Made by a program: the position numbers and the translations under genes | Shown here: piece by piece, positions 8,363 to 15,365 of the stretch | Position numbering within the stretch: position 1 is the first letter of the stretch | Layout of the letters: the number at the start of each line of letters is the position of its first letter | The notes under the pieces: generated by a model | The model's database searches: none | Seen by the model: the letters and a program-made list of their open reading frames with translations, nothing else | Told to the model about the DNA's origin: nothing | Origin: DATLFP01 sp035540955 | GTDB taxonomy: Bacteria; Actinomycetota; Acidimicrobiia; Acidimicrobiales; CADCSY01 | DNA: 32,142 nt | NCBI GenBank assembly: GCA_035540955.1 | Contig: DATLFP010000101.1 | Span: 1 to 32,142 of the forward strand | Direction of reading: 5' to 3'

Positions 8363-9791
8363 TCCGAAGGGCTTCATGAAGCACACGCGGGCACTGCCCG
8401 GTCGCCGGCCGGTGCCGGTCCGCGTGCGGGATTGGCAGGAGGTGTACGAGCCGTTCCCCCGCGAGGACCTGGAGACCCAGGCCGCTCGGTGCATGGACTG
8501 CGGCATTCCCTTCTGCCACAACGGCTGCCCGCTCGGGAACCTCATCCCCGAGTGGAACGATCTCGTCTTCCGCGACCGCTGGCACGACGCCATCGAGCGG
8601 CTGCATGCCACCAACAACTTCCCTGAGTTCACCGGCCGGCTGTGTCCGGCGCCGTGCGAGGCGGCGTGCGTGCTGGGCATCAACGACGACGCCGTCACGA
8701 TCAAGCAGGTCGAGGTGTCGATCATCGATCACGCCTTCGCCGAGGGATGGGTCAGCCCGGTTCCCCCGCAGGCCGAGACCGGCAGGAAGGTGGCCGTCGT
8801 GGGCTCGGGCCCCGCGGGGCTGGCCGCCGCCCAGCAGCTGACGAGGGCCGGCCACGCCGTGACCGTGTTCGAGCGAGCCGACCGCATCGGTGGGCTCCTT
8901 CGCTACGGCATCCCCGAGTTCAAGATGGAGAAGCGCCACCTCGATCGCCGCCTGGCGCAGATGGAGGCCGAGGGCACCGTGTTCCGCACCGGCGTGAACG
9001 TCGGCGTCGACCTGACCGGCGAGCAGCTCCGAGCCGACTTCGACGCGGTGGTCCTGGCCGGCGGTGCCACCGCGTGGCGCGACCTGCCGATCCCCGGCCG
9101 CGAGCTCGAGGGGGTCCACCAGGCGATGGAGTACCTGCCCTGGGGCAACCGGATGCAGTTCGGCGACATCGACGAGTTCCCGATCACCGCTGCCGGCAAG
9201 CGAGTGGTGATCATCGGTGGTGGCGACACCGGCGCCGACTGCCTCGGCACCGCCCACCGGCAGGGCGCGGCCGCGATCCACCAGTTCGAGATCATGCCGA
9301 GGCCGCCCGACGAGCGGGCCGACTCCACGCCGTGGCCGCTGTGGGCGTACATGTTCCGCACCTCCTCGGCCCACGAGGAGGGCGGCGAGCGGGTGTTCTC
9401 GGTCAACACCGAGTGCTTCCTCGGCGACGACGCCGGTCGGCTCCGGGCCCTGCGGGCGCACGAGGTCAAGCAGGTCGGGGGCCGGTTCGAGAAGGTCGAG
9501 GGCACCGACTTCGAGCTGCCTTGCGAGCTGGTGCTCCTGGCCATGGGCTTCGTGGGGCCCGAGAAGCACGTGCTGTTCGACCAGCTGGGGATCGAGCTGA
9601 CCGAGCGCGGCAACGTGGCCCGCGACGCCGGCTGGATGACCAACGTGCCGGGTGTCTTCGTCGCCGGCGACATGGGCCGCGGCCAGTCGCTCATCGTGTG
9701 GGCGATCGCCGAGGGCCGGTCGGCGGCGGCGGCCGCCGACGCCTACCTCGTGGGCCAGACCGCCCTGCCCGCCCCGCTCGCCGCCGTCTAG
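8355..9791 (+). CDS. gltD: Glutamate synthase, small subunit (NADPH oxidoreductase)
   Basis: The 478-residue flavoprotein takes electrons from NADPH and passes them through FAD and 4Fe-4S clusters to GltB. The N-terminal cluster cysteines are C46, C49, C54 and C58, with a second group C97, C101 and C105 in RLCPAPCEAAC. The FAD motif is VVGSGPAGLAAAQ (about 148-160), and the pyridine-nucleotide motif is VVIIGGGDTGADC (about residue 285). The GxxP-type C-terminal region ends with GDMGRGQSLIVWAIAEGR. The length is typical. The ATG lies inside the end of gltB (8-base overlap), so translation is coupled and 1:1 assembly is likely. Confidence 0.96.
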   Translation: MADPKGFMKHTRALPGRRPVPVRVRDWQEVYEPFPREDLETQAARCMDCGIPFCHNGCPLGNLIPEWNDLVFRDRWHDAIERLHATNNFPEFTGRLCPAPCEAACVLGINDDAVTIKQVEVSIIDHAFAEGWVSPVPPQAETGRKVAVVGSGPAGLAAAQQLTRAGHAVTVFERADRIGGLLRYGIPEFKMEKRHLDRRLAQMEAEGTVFRTGVNVGVDLTGEQLRADFDAVVLAGGATAWRDLPIPGRELEGVHQAMEYLPWGNRMQFGDIDEFPITAAGKRVVIIGGGDTGADCLGTAHRQGAAAIHQFEIMPRPPDERADSTPWPLWAYMFRTSSAHEEGGERVFSVNTECFLGDDAGRLRALRAHEVKQVGGRFEKVEGTDFELPCELVLLAMGFVGPEKHVLFDQLGIELTERGNVARDAGWMTNVPGVFVAGDMGRGQSLIVWAIAEGRSAAAAADAYLVGQTALPAPLAAV

Positions 9792-9827
9792 GGCTGCGAA
9801 GCGGCGCACCCTGACCACGCGCCGTCA

Positions 9828-9839
9828 CCGTCCGGACGG
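9828..9839. promoter_or_regulatory. Perfect 12-bp palindrome after gltD
   Basis: CCGTCCGGACGG is a perfect palindrome in the 109-bp gap between gltD and the next gene. As RNA it would form only a 4-bp stem, so a protein-binding site is as likely as a terminator. The rest of the gap shows nothing clear except the -10-like TACCTC at 9889-9894. Confidence 0.25.
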
Positions 9840-9900
9840 GTGTCCAAAATGACCCGTTCGACGCGCATGAACGACCCCCGATCGCTGGTACCTCTGGAGT

Positions 9901-10194
9901 GTGACGATCGTGGCGCAGCTGCTGTTCGCCGAAAGCGACGGTGAGGTCGTCGTGATCGACGCCCTCATCCTCGACGGCGATCAGCTCTCGCCGGGGACGC
10001 CCGTCACCTTGCGCCTGCTCCCACCGGAGTCCCCCCTCATCGCCAGCCTGGTCCGAGGCCGGCTCGCCGCCTGGGCCGACACCGGCGATGTGGTCGAGCT
10101 GCAGCTCCGGCGCCGGCGGCGCACCACGATGGCGGTCGTCACCGATGGGCGGTCGGCGGTGTCCCTCGACGTCACCGCTCCGCTGGTCGCGTAG
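9901..10194 (+). CDS. Small hypothetical protein, 97 aa
   Basis: I do not recognise the family. The product is short, without a signal peptide, with alternating hydrophobic residues that suggest a small beta-rich domain, and a central basic run (LRRRRR, about residues 72-77). Two starts compete. GTG at 9901 has TACCTC exactly six bases upstream, the leaderless spacing common in this window. GTG at 9910 has GGAG ten bases upstream. I chose 9901. The stop is three bases from the stop of the convergent receiver-kinase gene. The basic run could bind nucleic acid, but nothing specific supports that. Confidence 0.6.
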   Translation: MTIVAQLLFAESDGEVVVIDALILDGDQLSPGTPVTLRLLPPESPLIASLVRGRLAAWADTGDVVELQLRRRRRTTMAVVTDGRSAVSLDVTAPLVA

Positions 10195-10197
10195 CCG

Positions 10198-10989
10198 CTA
10201 GGCGATGCGGTCGGCGCGGTCCGGCCGAGCGACCTCGAACCACACCGACTTGCCGCCGTCGATGGGCTCGACGCCCCACGCGCTGGCCATCGTCTCGACG
10301 AGCAGCAGGCCCCGGCCCGACTCGGCGTCCTCGGTGGGAGCCGACGCTTCCAGGGACGCCGGTGCCGGGGGGACCTGGTCGACGACCTCGATGCGGAGCG
10401 CGTCGCCGAGCAGCCGCACCGCCACCTGGACGTCGGAGCGCGCATGGACCACGGCGTTGGTCACCAGCTCGCTCACCAACAGCTGCACGTCGTCGAGCAG
10501 GGCGTCGCAGTGCCAGCGGTTGAGCACCTCGTCGACGAAGCGCCGGGCCTGGCCGGCGCTCGCGGTGTCGGCTCCCAGTCCGGCCGCGACCTCGGCGACG
10601 ACCCCTTCGACCAGCTCCAGAACGCCGGCAACGGCGAGGAGCTCGTCGACGAGCCGGCGGGCGGTCACGCCCTTCTCGATGAAGCCCGTCGCGCCGCTGT
10701 CACGGACCTGACCCTCGTAGTCCTCGCGGCGGAAGCTCGACAGCACCACCACCTTCGACCTCGGCGCCGCATCCCGGATCAGGGGGAGCGCCTCCAACCC
10801 TCCCATCGACGGCATGTCGAGGTCGAGCACGACGATGTCGGGCTGCAGGGCCCGCGCCAGCTCCACGCCTCGGCGGCCGTCGTCGGCCTCACCCGCGACC
10901 TCGAAGCCACCGCGCGCCTCGACGGCGGTCCGCACGAGGAACCGGAGGTCGGGGTTGTCGTCGACGAGGAGCAGGGAGATCGGGGCCAC
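10198..10989 (-). CDS. Response regulator receiver domain fused to RsbW-like ATPase/serine kinase domain
   Basis: This is a 263-residue two-domain protein. The receiver domain (residues 4-118) has D10/D11, phosphoacceptor D56 (VLDLDMP), the S84-S85 switch position and K106 (FIEKG). The C-terminal HATPase_c_2-type domain (about 135-260) has the N box LVSELVTNAVVHARSD, a degenerate acidic segment (IEVVDQVPPAP), and the SGRGLLLVETMASAWGV and GKSVWFEV motifs typical of actinobacterial RsbW/SpoIIAB-like proteins. Such kinases bind anti-sigma-antagonist or sigma partners. There is no DNA-binding domain, so the likely output is protein-protein switching. The GTG at 10989 is the only sensible start for the receiver; TAGCGT lies ten bases upstream. 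It is divergent from another receiver gene (66 bp). Confidence 0.88.
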   Translation of the reverse strand: MAPISLLLVDDNPDLRFLVRTAVEARGGFEVAGEADDGRRGVELARALQPDIVVLDLDMPSMGGLEALPLIRDAAPRSKVVVLSSFRREDYEGQVRDSGATGFIEKGVTARRLVDELLAVAGVLELVEGVVAEVAAGLGADTASAGQARRFVDEVLNRWHCDALLDDVQLLVSELVTNAVVHARSDVQVAVRLLGDALRIEVVDQVPPAPASLEASAPTEDAESGRGLLLVETMASAWGVEPIDGGKSVWFEVARPDRADRIA

Positions 10990-10999
10990 GACGCCCCGA

Positions 11000-11005
11000 A
11001 CGCTA
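11000..11005 (-). promoter_or_regulatory. -10 element TAGCGT for receiver-kinase fusion gene
   Basis: On the minus strand TAGCGT is followed by ten bases and then the GTG at 10989, which would give a leader of only about four bases. Confidence 0.45.
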
Positions 11006-11043
11006 GGGCTGCGACTGCGCGTCGTGCGAGATGGTGGAGCACG

Positions 11044-11049
11044 TACGCT
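11044..11049 (+). promoter_or_regulatory. -10 element TACGCT, leaderless type
   Basis: TACGCT is followed by exactly six bases and the GTG at 11056, the first gene of the receiver/two-kinase operon. Confidence 0.6.
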
Positions 11050-11055
11050 GCTGCC

Positions 11056-11436
11056 GTGACCGGCGTCCCCAACCGAGCCCTCATCGTCGACGACGACGAC
11101 GACATGCGCTTTCTCCTCAAGTCCATCATCGAGCGCGCCAACGAGGGCCTCGAGGTCGCTGCTGAGGCCAGCGGAGGTGACGAAGCACTCGTGCAGTGGC
11201 GCGCGCTCCGGCCCGACGTCGTGGTCCTCGATCACCGGATGCCCGGCACCACCGGGTTGCAGCTGGCCGAGCAGATCCTCGCCGAGCACCCGACGCAGAG
11301 CATCATCCTGTTCAGCGCCTACCTGGACGACGAGCTCGTGGCCCGGGCCGATCAGCTGGGGATCCGGGCCTGCATCTCGAAGGACCGCTACGACGACATC
11401 CCCGAGGCCCTGTGGCGGTACGGGCCGGCGGCCTGA
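11056..11436 (+). CDS. Single-domain response regulator (receiver only)
   Basis: The 126-residue protein is a receiver domain and nothing more: acidic D12-D16 cluster, phosphoacceptor D59 (VLDHRMPG), S87 in LFSAY and K109 in CISKD. Without an output domain it may act as a phosphate shuttle or sink, or bind a partner as CheY does. It is the first gene of a tight operon; the next gene, a histidine kinase, starts at 11412, inside its 3' end. The GTG start is supported by TACGCT six bases upstream. Confidence 0.88.
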   Translation: MTGVPNRALIVDDDDDMRFLLKSIIERANEGLEVAAEASGGDEALVQWRALRPDVVVLDHRMPGTTGLQLAEQILAEHPTQSIILFSAYLDDELVARADQLGIRACISKDRYDDIPEALWRYGPAA

Positions 11437-13367
11437 CCGCTCGTCGCCTTCCGGCGATCGCGGTCGGCTCGGTCCTCGCTGCCGGGTCGGTGCTGGGGGC
11501 ACTGGCGGTGGCCAGCGCGGAGGACGCCGAGCGCCGCGCGCGGCTCGACGACGCCGCCGAGGCCCTGGCGGAGCGGGTGGCCGATGTCGTCGAGCGCCAC
11601 GTCGTCGAGGTGGAACGGTTGGCGGCGGTGGCACCGTCTCCTGCCAGCTTCCGGATCGACGCGCTCCGCCGGCTCGGGGCGGTCGACGAGATCACCGCCT
11701 TCGCTCTCGCCGAGCGGCGGACCGGGGCGCTGGTCGTGGTGGCCACCGTGCCCCGCGAGGCGGGGGTCCTGCGAACGGGGGCGGACCTCGCGGCCGTCGA
11801 TGAGCTCGAGGTGATCGTCGAGCGGGTGGTGACCGAGGCCGATCCCTCCGCCGGAGGGCCGGTCCGCTCGGCCGACGGCGAGTACATCACGGTGGCGGCG
11901 CCCGTCGTGGCCGACGTGGCGGCCCCCGAGGCGGCACGCCGAGCGAGCGTCTCGGGCGCCGTCCTGGGCGCCGTCGACGCCCGGCGGCTGCTGGCGCCCT
12001 GGGAGGGCACGGCGCTGCTCGTCGCCCCCGACGGCCGCTCGGTCGGCGCCATCGAGACGGAGGGGCGCGCCTTCCGGCGGAGCGTGGAGATCCAGGGCCG
12101 GGCGTGGCAGCTCCTGCTCGACGCGCCCGGCCACGGCTGGCCGGGCCAGGCATGGCTCGTGCTGGGCGCCGGACTGAGCGCGGCGCTCGCCCTCGCCATC
12201 GCGTTCCACGTCCAGCTCCGGCGCCGCCACCGCGCCGAGGTCCAGGCGCGCGAACGATCGCGGCAGCTGGAGCGGATCGCCGACGCCGGCGCCCGACTCC
12301 AGCAGAGCCTCGATCTGAGTGAGCTGCTGCCCGCCTTCTGCGTCGCGCTGTCCACCGACTTCGACCTGCGGGGCGTGGCCGTCTCCCTTCTCGACGAGCA
12401 CGGGGAGATCCAGGAGGCGTTCTCGACCGGTGAGCGGCTCCCCGACGACCTCGACGGCACGGCGTCCATCGAGCTCCCCCTGCGGCGGGGGTTCCGCGCC
12501 GTGGGGATCCTGAGCCTGAGTCCCGGCCGCGTCCTCGACCACGCCGAGCTCACCTCGCTCCAGGCGCTGGCCGACCTCCTCGCGGTCGCCATGAGCAACG
12601 CCCAGCTGTACGAGCGCGAGCAGCTCAACGCCGCCCGGCTGCGGGATCTCGACGCGCTCAAGAACGCGTTCCTCGGCACGGTCTCCCACGAGCTGCGCAC
12701 CTCGATGACCGCCATCATGGGCTTCGGCGAGCTGCTGGCAGAGTCGTGGGACGAGCTCGACGAGAGCCGCCGCCGGGAGATGGCCGACCGCATCCGCCGG
12801 AGCGCCGGCTCGCTCCGCCACCTCGTCGACGACCTGCTGGACTTCGCTCGGCTCGAGCAGGAGCGCCTGCGGGTGTCGCCGCGCGCCGTCGATCTCGCCC
12901 GCATCGTCCGCCAGACCGTCGACACCCTCAGCCCGCTGCTCGGCCGGCACGAGATCGCGCTGTCCATCGCCGACAGCGTGCCGGCCCACGCCGACCCCGT
13001 CGCTGTCGAGCGCATCCTCGCGAACCTCGTGTCGAACGCCGCCAAGTACTCCCCGGAGGGCACCGTCGTGACCATCAGCGTCCAGCCGGTCGGTGACCGG
13101 GCCCGTCTCGTCGTCGCCGATCAGGGACCGGGAATCCCCGCCGAGGAGCGTCGTCGCATCTTCGCTCGCTTCTACCGGCTGGAGACACCGGCCGTCGTGC
13201 GGACCCGGGGCGCCGGCATCGGTCTCGCGGTGCTGCGCGACTTCGCCGACCGCTCCGGCGCAACGGTGGACGTCGACGAGGCCGAGGGCGGCGGCGCCCG
13301 CTTCACGGTCGACTTCCCCACGAGCGCGCCGGCGGCGCGGGACGACCACATGGCGGAGGCGACGTGA
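11412..13367 (+). CDS. Membrane sensor histidine kinase with GAF-like domain
   Basis: About 651 residues. There is an N-terminal membrane segment (13-35), an extracytoplasmic sensor region of about 210 residues of no recognised family, and a second membrane segment (about 248-269, AWLVLGAGLSAALALAIAF). A GAF-like region with weak motifs follows (about 290-400). The HisKA dimerisation domain has H426 in VSHELRTSMTAIMGF, and the HATPase domain has the N box LANLVSNAAKYSPEG, DQGPGIP and GAGIGLAVL. The H-box has S-M where most kinases have P-L. The GTG at 11412 overlaps the receiver gene by 25 bases; it is the last start before the first membrane helix. The following kinase starts with a GTGA overlap, so both are probably made together. 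Confidence 0.85.
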   Translation: MAVRAGGLTARRLPAIAVGSVLAAGSVLGALAVASAEDAERRARLDDAAEALAERVADVVERHVVEVERLAAVAPSPASFRIDALRRLGAVDEITAFALAERRTGALVVVATVPREAGVLRTGADLAAVDELEVIVERVVTEADPSAGGPVRSADGEYITVAAPVVADVAAPEAARRASVSGAVLGAVDARRLLAPWEGTALLVAPDGRSVGAIETEGRAFRRSVEIQGRAWQLLLDAPGHGWPGQAWLVLGAGLSAALALAIAFHVQLRRRHRAEVQARERSRQLERIADAGARLQQSLDLSELLPAFCVALSTDFDLRGVAVSLLDEHGEIQEAFSTGERLPDDLDGTASIELPLRRGFRAVGILSLSPGRVLDHAELTSLQALADLLAVAMSNAQLYEREQLNAARLRDLDALKNAFLGTVSHELRTSMTAIMGFGELLAESWDELDESRRREMADRIRRSAGSLRHLVDDLLDFARLEQERLRVSPRAVDLARIVRQTVDTLSPLLGRHEIALSIADSVPAHADPVAVERILANLVSNAAKYSPEGTVVTISVQPVGDRARLVVADQGPGIPAEERRRIFARFYRLETPAVVRTRGAGIGLAVLRDFADRSGATVDVDEAEGGGARFTVDFPTSAPAARDDHMAEAT

Positions 13368-14974
13368 GCCGCGCCCGGGACCGCATCGTCGCCGCCATCG
13401 CGGGCGCCGTCCTCGTGGCCTCGAGCACCGTCGTCGTCTGGCTCGTCCTCGACGCGCAGCACTCGGGGATCGAGACCCGCGAGCAGCTCCGGCTCGAGCA
13501 GGTCCGCTCGGAGGCGAGCCGGATGGAGACCCGCATCCAGCAGGCGTACTCCAGCCTGGGGACCGTCTACGGCGCGCCCGGCGCCTTCACGCTCCTCCCT
13601 CGGGACGAGGCCGACGCCGCCCGCATCACGCCGCAGAACCCGGACGCCACCTCGGGCATCGTCCTGGTCGACGCCCGCGGCACCATCGTGAACGGCTCCC
13701 TCCTTCGGGACCCCGCCGTCGTGGGCCAGGACCTTGTCCGCGACGGACTCGAGGTTGCGCTGGCGGGAACGCCGACGATCCTCCCGGTGGCCGACGGGCT
13801 CACGACCAGTCGGCCCACCATCGCCGTCGCCACCCCGACCCGCGACGAGCAGGGTTCGGTGTCGGGCGCCGCGGTGTTCGAGGTCGAGGTTGCCCCGGGG
13901 TCCTCGTTCAACGAGGAGATCGCCGAGCTGGCGACGGGCCGGACCGGCGGCTTCCTCTTCCTCGACCAGAACGGCGTCGTGGTGGCGGCCAACGACGAGT
14001 CGCGGCTGGCCCGTCCGCTCGACCTCGAGGTGACCGAAGGGCTCCTCCCCGGCTTCCACCGCGACGGGGGCTATGTCGCCGCCGTCGCGCCCGTGCCGGC
14101 AGCGGGTTGGACCGCGGTGTTCCTGCAGGAGGCCGACGAGTTCGAGGGCGACCTCACCGGCCCGCTCCAGCTGGCACTCCTGCTGTTCCTCGGGGTGGTG
14201 GCCATCGTCGGGGTCTTCACGGTCGTGGCCCTGCTGCGGCGGCTCCAGGCGGCGCGCGAAGAGCAACGACGCCTGCAAGAGATCGGCGAGGCACGCGAGG
14301 AGTTCACGAGCATCGTCTCCCACGAGCTGCGCACGCCGGTCGCCGGGTTGATGGGGTTCCTGCAGACCACGATCGACCACTGGGACTCCATGGGCGAGGC
14401 CGACCGCCGCCGCGCCGTCGGCCGCGCCTTCAGCAACGCCCGCGCGCTGCAGACCCTCACCAGCGACGTCCTCGACAGCGCTGCCATCGAAGCGCGGACC
14501 CTCACCTACCGGTTCGAGACCGTCGACCTGCGGAGCTGCATCGCCGAGGCCACGGCCACGCTCATCGATGCCGCGCCGGAGCGACCGGTGAACGTCAGCA
14601 CGCCCGTTGAGCCGGTCGCCGTCCGCGCCGACGCGCTCCGGATCCGCCAGGTGCTCAACAACCTCCTCGACAACGCGGCGAAGAGCTCGGCCCCCGACGC
14701 TCCCATCGACGTCGAGCTGTCCACCGCCGACGGCACCGCGACCGTGACCGTGCGGGACCGCGGGCCGGGCATCGCCGTCGGCGAGCAGGACCGCATCTTC
14801 GGCAAGTTCACCCGCGGCCGCGCCGGCATCAGCCGCGGCACGGGTCTGGGCCTCTACATCTCCCAGCACATCGTCGAAGCCCACCGCGGGACGATCACCG
14901 CCGAGTCGGCCGGTGGTGAGCCGGGGGCCCGGCTCACCTTCACGCTGCCGCTGTCGTCCGACGAGCCCGACTAG
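13364..14974 (+). CDS. Membrane sensor histidine kinase with Cache-like periplasmic domain
   Basis: The 536-residue protein has an N-terminal membrane helix (about 8-31) and a 230-residue extracytoplasmic domain whose internal pattern (GIVLVDARGTIVNGS, GGFLFLDQNGVVVAAN) is typical of double Cache folds. A second membrane helix (about 268-292), a short coiled linker, HisKA with H320 in VSHELRTPVAGLMGF, and HATPase with N box VLNNLLDNAAKSS, RDRGPGIA and GTGLGLYIS follow. All catalytic boxes are intact. The GTG start overlaps the TGA of the preceding kinase (GTGA). Its stop overlaps the stop of a convergent receiver gene through CTAG. Its signal is unknown; Cache domains often bind amino or organic acids. 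Confidence 0.88.
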   Translation: MSRARDRIVAAIAGAVLVASSTVVVWLVLDAQHSGIETREQLRLEQVRSEASRMETRIQQAYSSLGTVYGAPGAFTLLPRDEADAARITPQNPDATSGIVLVDARGTIVNGSLLRDPAVVGQDLVRDGLEVALAGTPTILPVADGLTTSRPTIAVATPTRDEQGSVSGAAVFEVEVAPGSSFNEEIAELATGRTGGFLFLDQNGVVVAANDESRLARPLDLEVTEGLLPGFHRDGGYVAAVAPVPAAGWTAVFLQEADEFEGDLTGPLQLALLLFLGVVAIVGVFTVVALLRRLQAAREEQRRLQEIGEAREEFTSIVSHELRTPVAGLMGFLQTTIDHWDSMGEADRRRAVGRAFSNARALQTLTSDVLDSAAIEARTLTYRFETVDLRSCIAEATATLIDAAPERPVNVSTPVEPVAVRADALRIRQVLNNLLDNAAKSSAPDAPIDVELSTADGTATVTVRDRGPGIAVGEQDRIFGKFTRGRAGISRGTGLGLYISQHIVEAHRGTITAESAGGEPGARLTFTLPLSSDEPD

Positions 14975-15318
14975 GCACCGGCCACGGCGCGGCGGAGGGC
15001 GGCGAGATCACCCTTCCGCAGGTACGGCACCCCGAGCTTCGCCGCCGAGTCGAGCAGCTCGTCGCGGACGTGGCTGCTGTAGAGCACCAACCGCACCGCC
15101 GGCGCATGCTGCCGGATCCGGCGGGCGGCCTCGATGCCGTCGATGCCCGGGGGCATGCGATAGTCGAGGACGACGAGGTCGGGCTCGGTCGCCAGCACGA
15201 CGTCGACGGCTTCCTCCCCCTGGCGAGCCGTACCCACGATCTCGTGGCCTTCGAGGCGCAGATCGAGCTCGAGGAGCTCGAGGGCTGCGACGTCGTTGTC
15301 GACGAGCACGAGGCGCAC
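14971..15318 (-). CDS. Single-domain response regulator (receiver only)
   Basis: 115 residues forming one receiver domain: D7-N8-D9, phosphoacceptor D52 (VLDYRMPPG), S81 in LYSSH and K102 in LRKGD. No output domain. The GTG at 15318 has TACGGT exactly six bases upstream on the minus strand. It faces the two-kinase operon (stops overlap at CTAG) and diverges from the PP2C phosphatase gene. It is not close to the receiver at 11056 except at the fold motifs, so I see no recent duplication. Its kinase partner is probably one of the two adjacent kinases. Confidence 0.87.
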   Translation of the reverse strand: MRLVLVDNDVAALELLELDLRLEGHEIVGTARQGEEAVDVVLATEPDLVVLDYRMPPGIDGIEAARRIRQHAPAVRLVLYSSHVRDELLDSAAKLGVPYLRKGDLAALRRAVAGA

Positions 15319-15324
15319 GATCGC

Positions 15325-15355
15325 ACCGTATGCGGTGGAACGCCCGCCGTATGCT
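15325..15355. promoter_or_regulatory. Divergent promoter region with CCGTATGC repeated 21 bp apart
   Basis: Minus-strand -10 TACGGT (15330-15325) serves the receiver gene. Plus-strand TATGCT (15350-15355) lies ten bases before the phosphatase ATG at 15366. CCGTATGC occurs at 15326-15333 and 15347-15354, two helical turns apart, each copy overlapping one of the -10 elements. Confidence 0.45.
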
Positions 15356-15365
15356 CGCCGCCACC

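Noticed and set aside
5576..8725. A 1049-codon open frame on the minus strand, and another at 3692-5539, antisense to gltB
   Set aside because: They are by-products of GC-rich codon use opposite gltB and gltD, whose motifs are intact. The translations are Arg/Gly/His/Val-rich and match no fold.
14913..15365. Long 5' extension of the PP2C phosphatase frame
   Set aside because: It overlaps the kinase end and the minus-strand receiver. The N-terminal membrane helix starts just after 15366.
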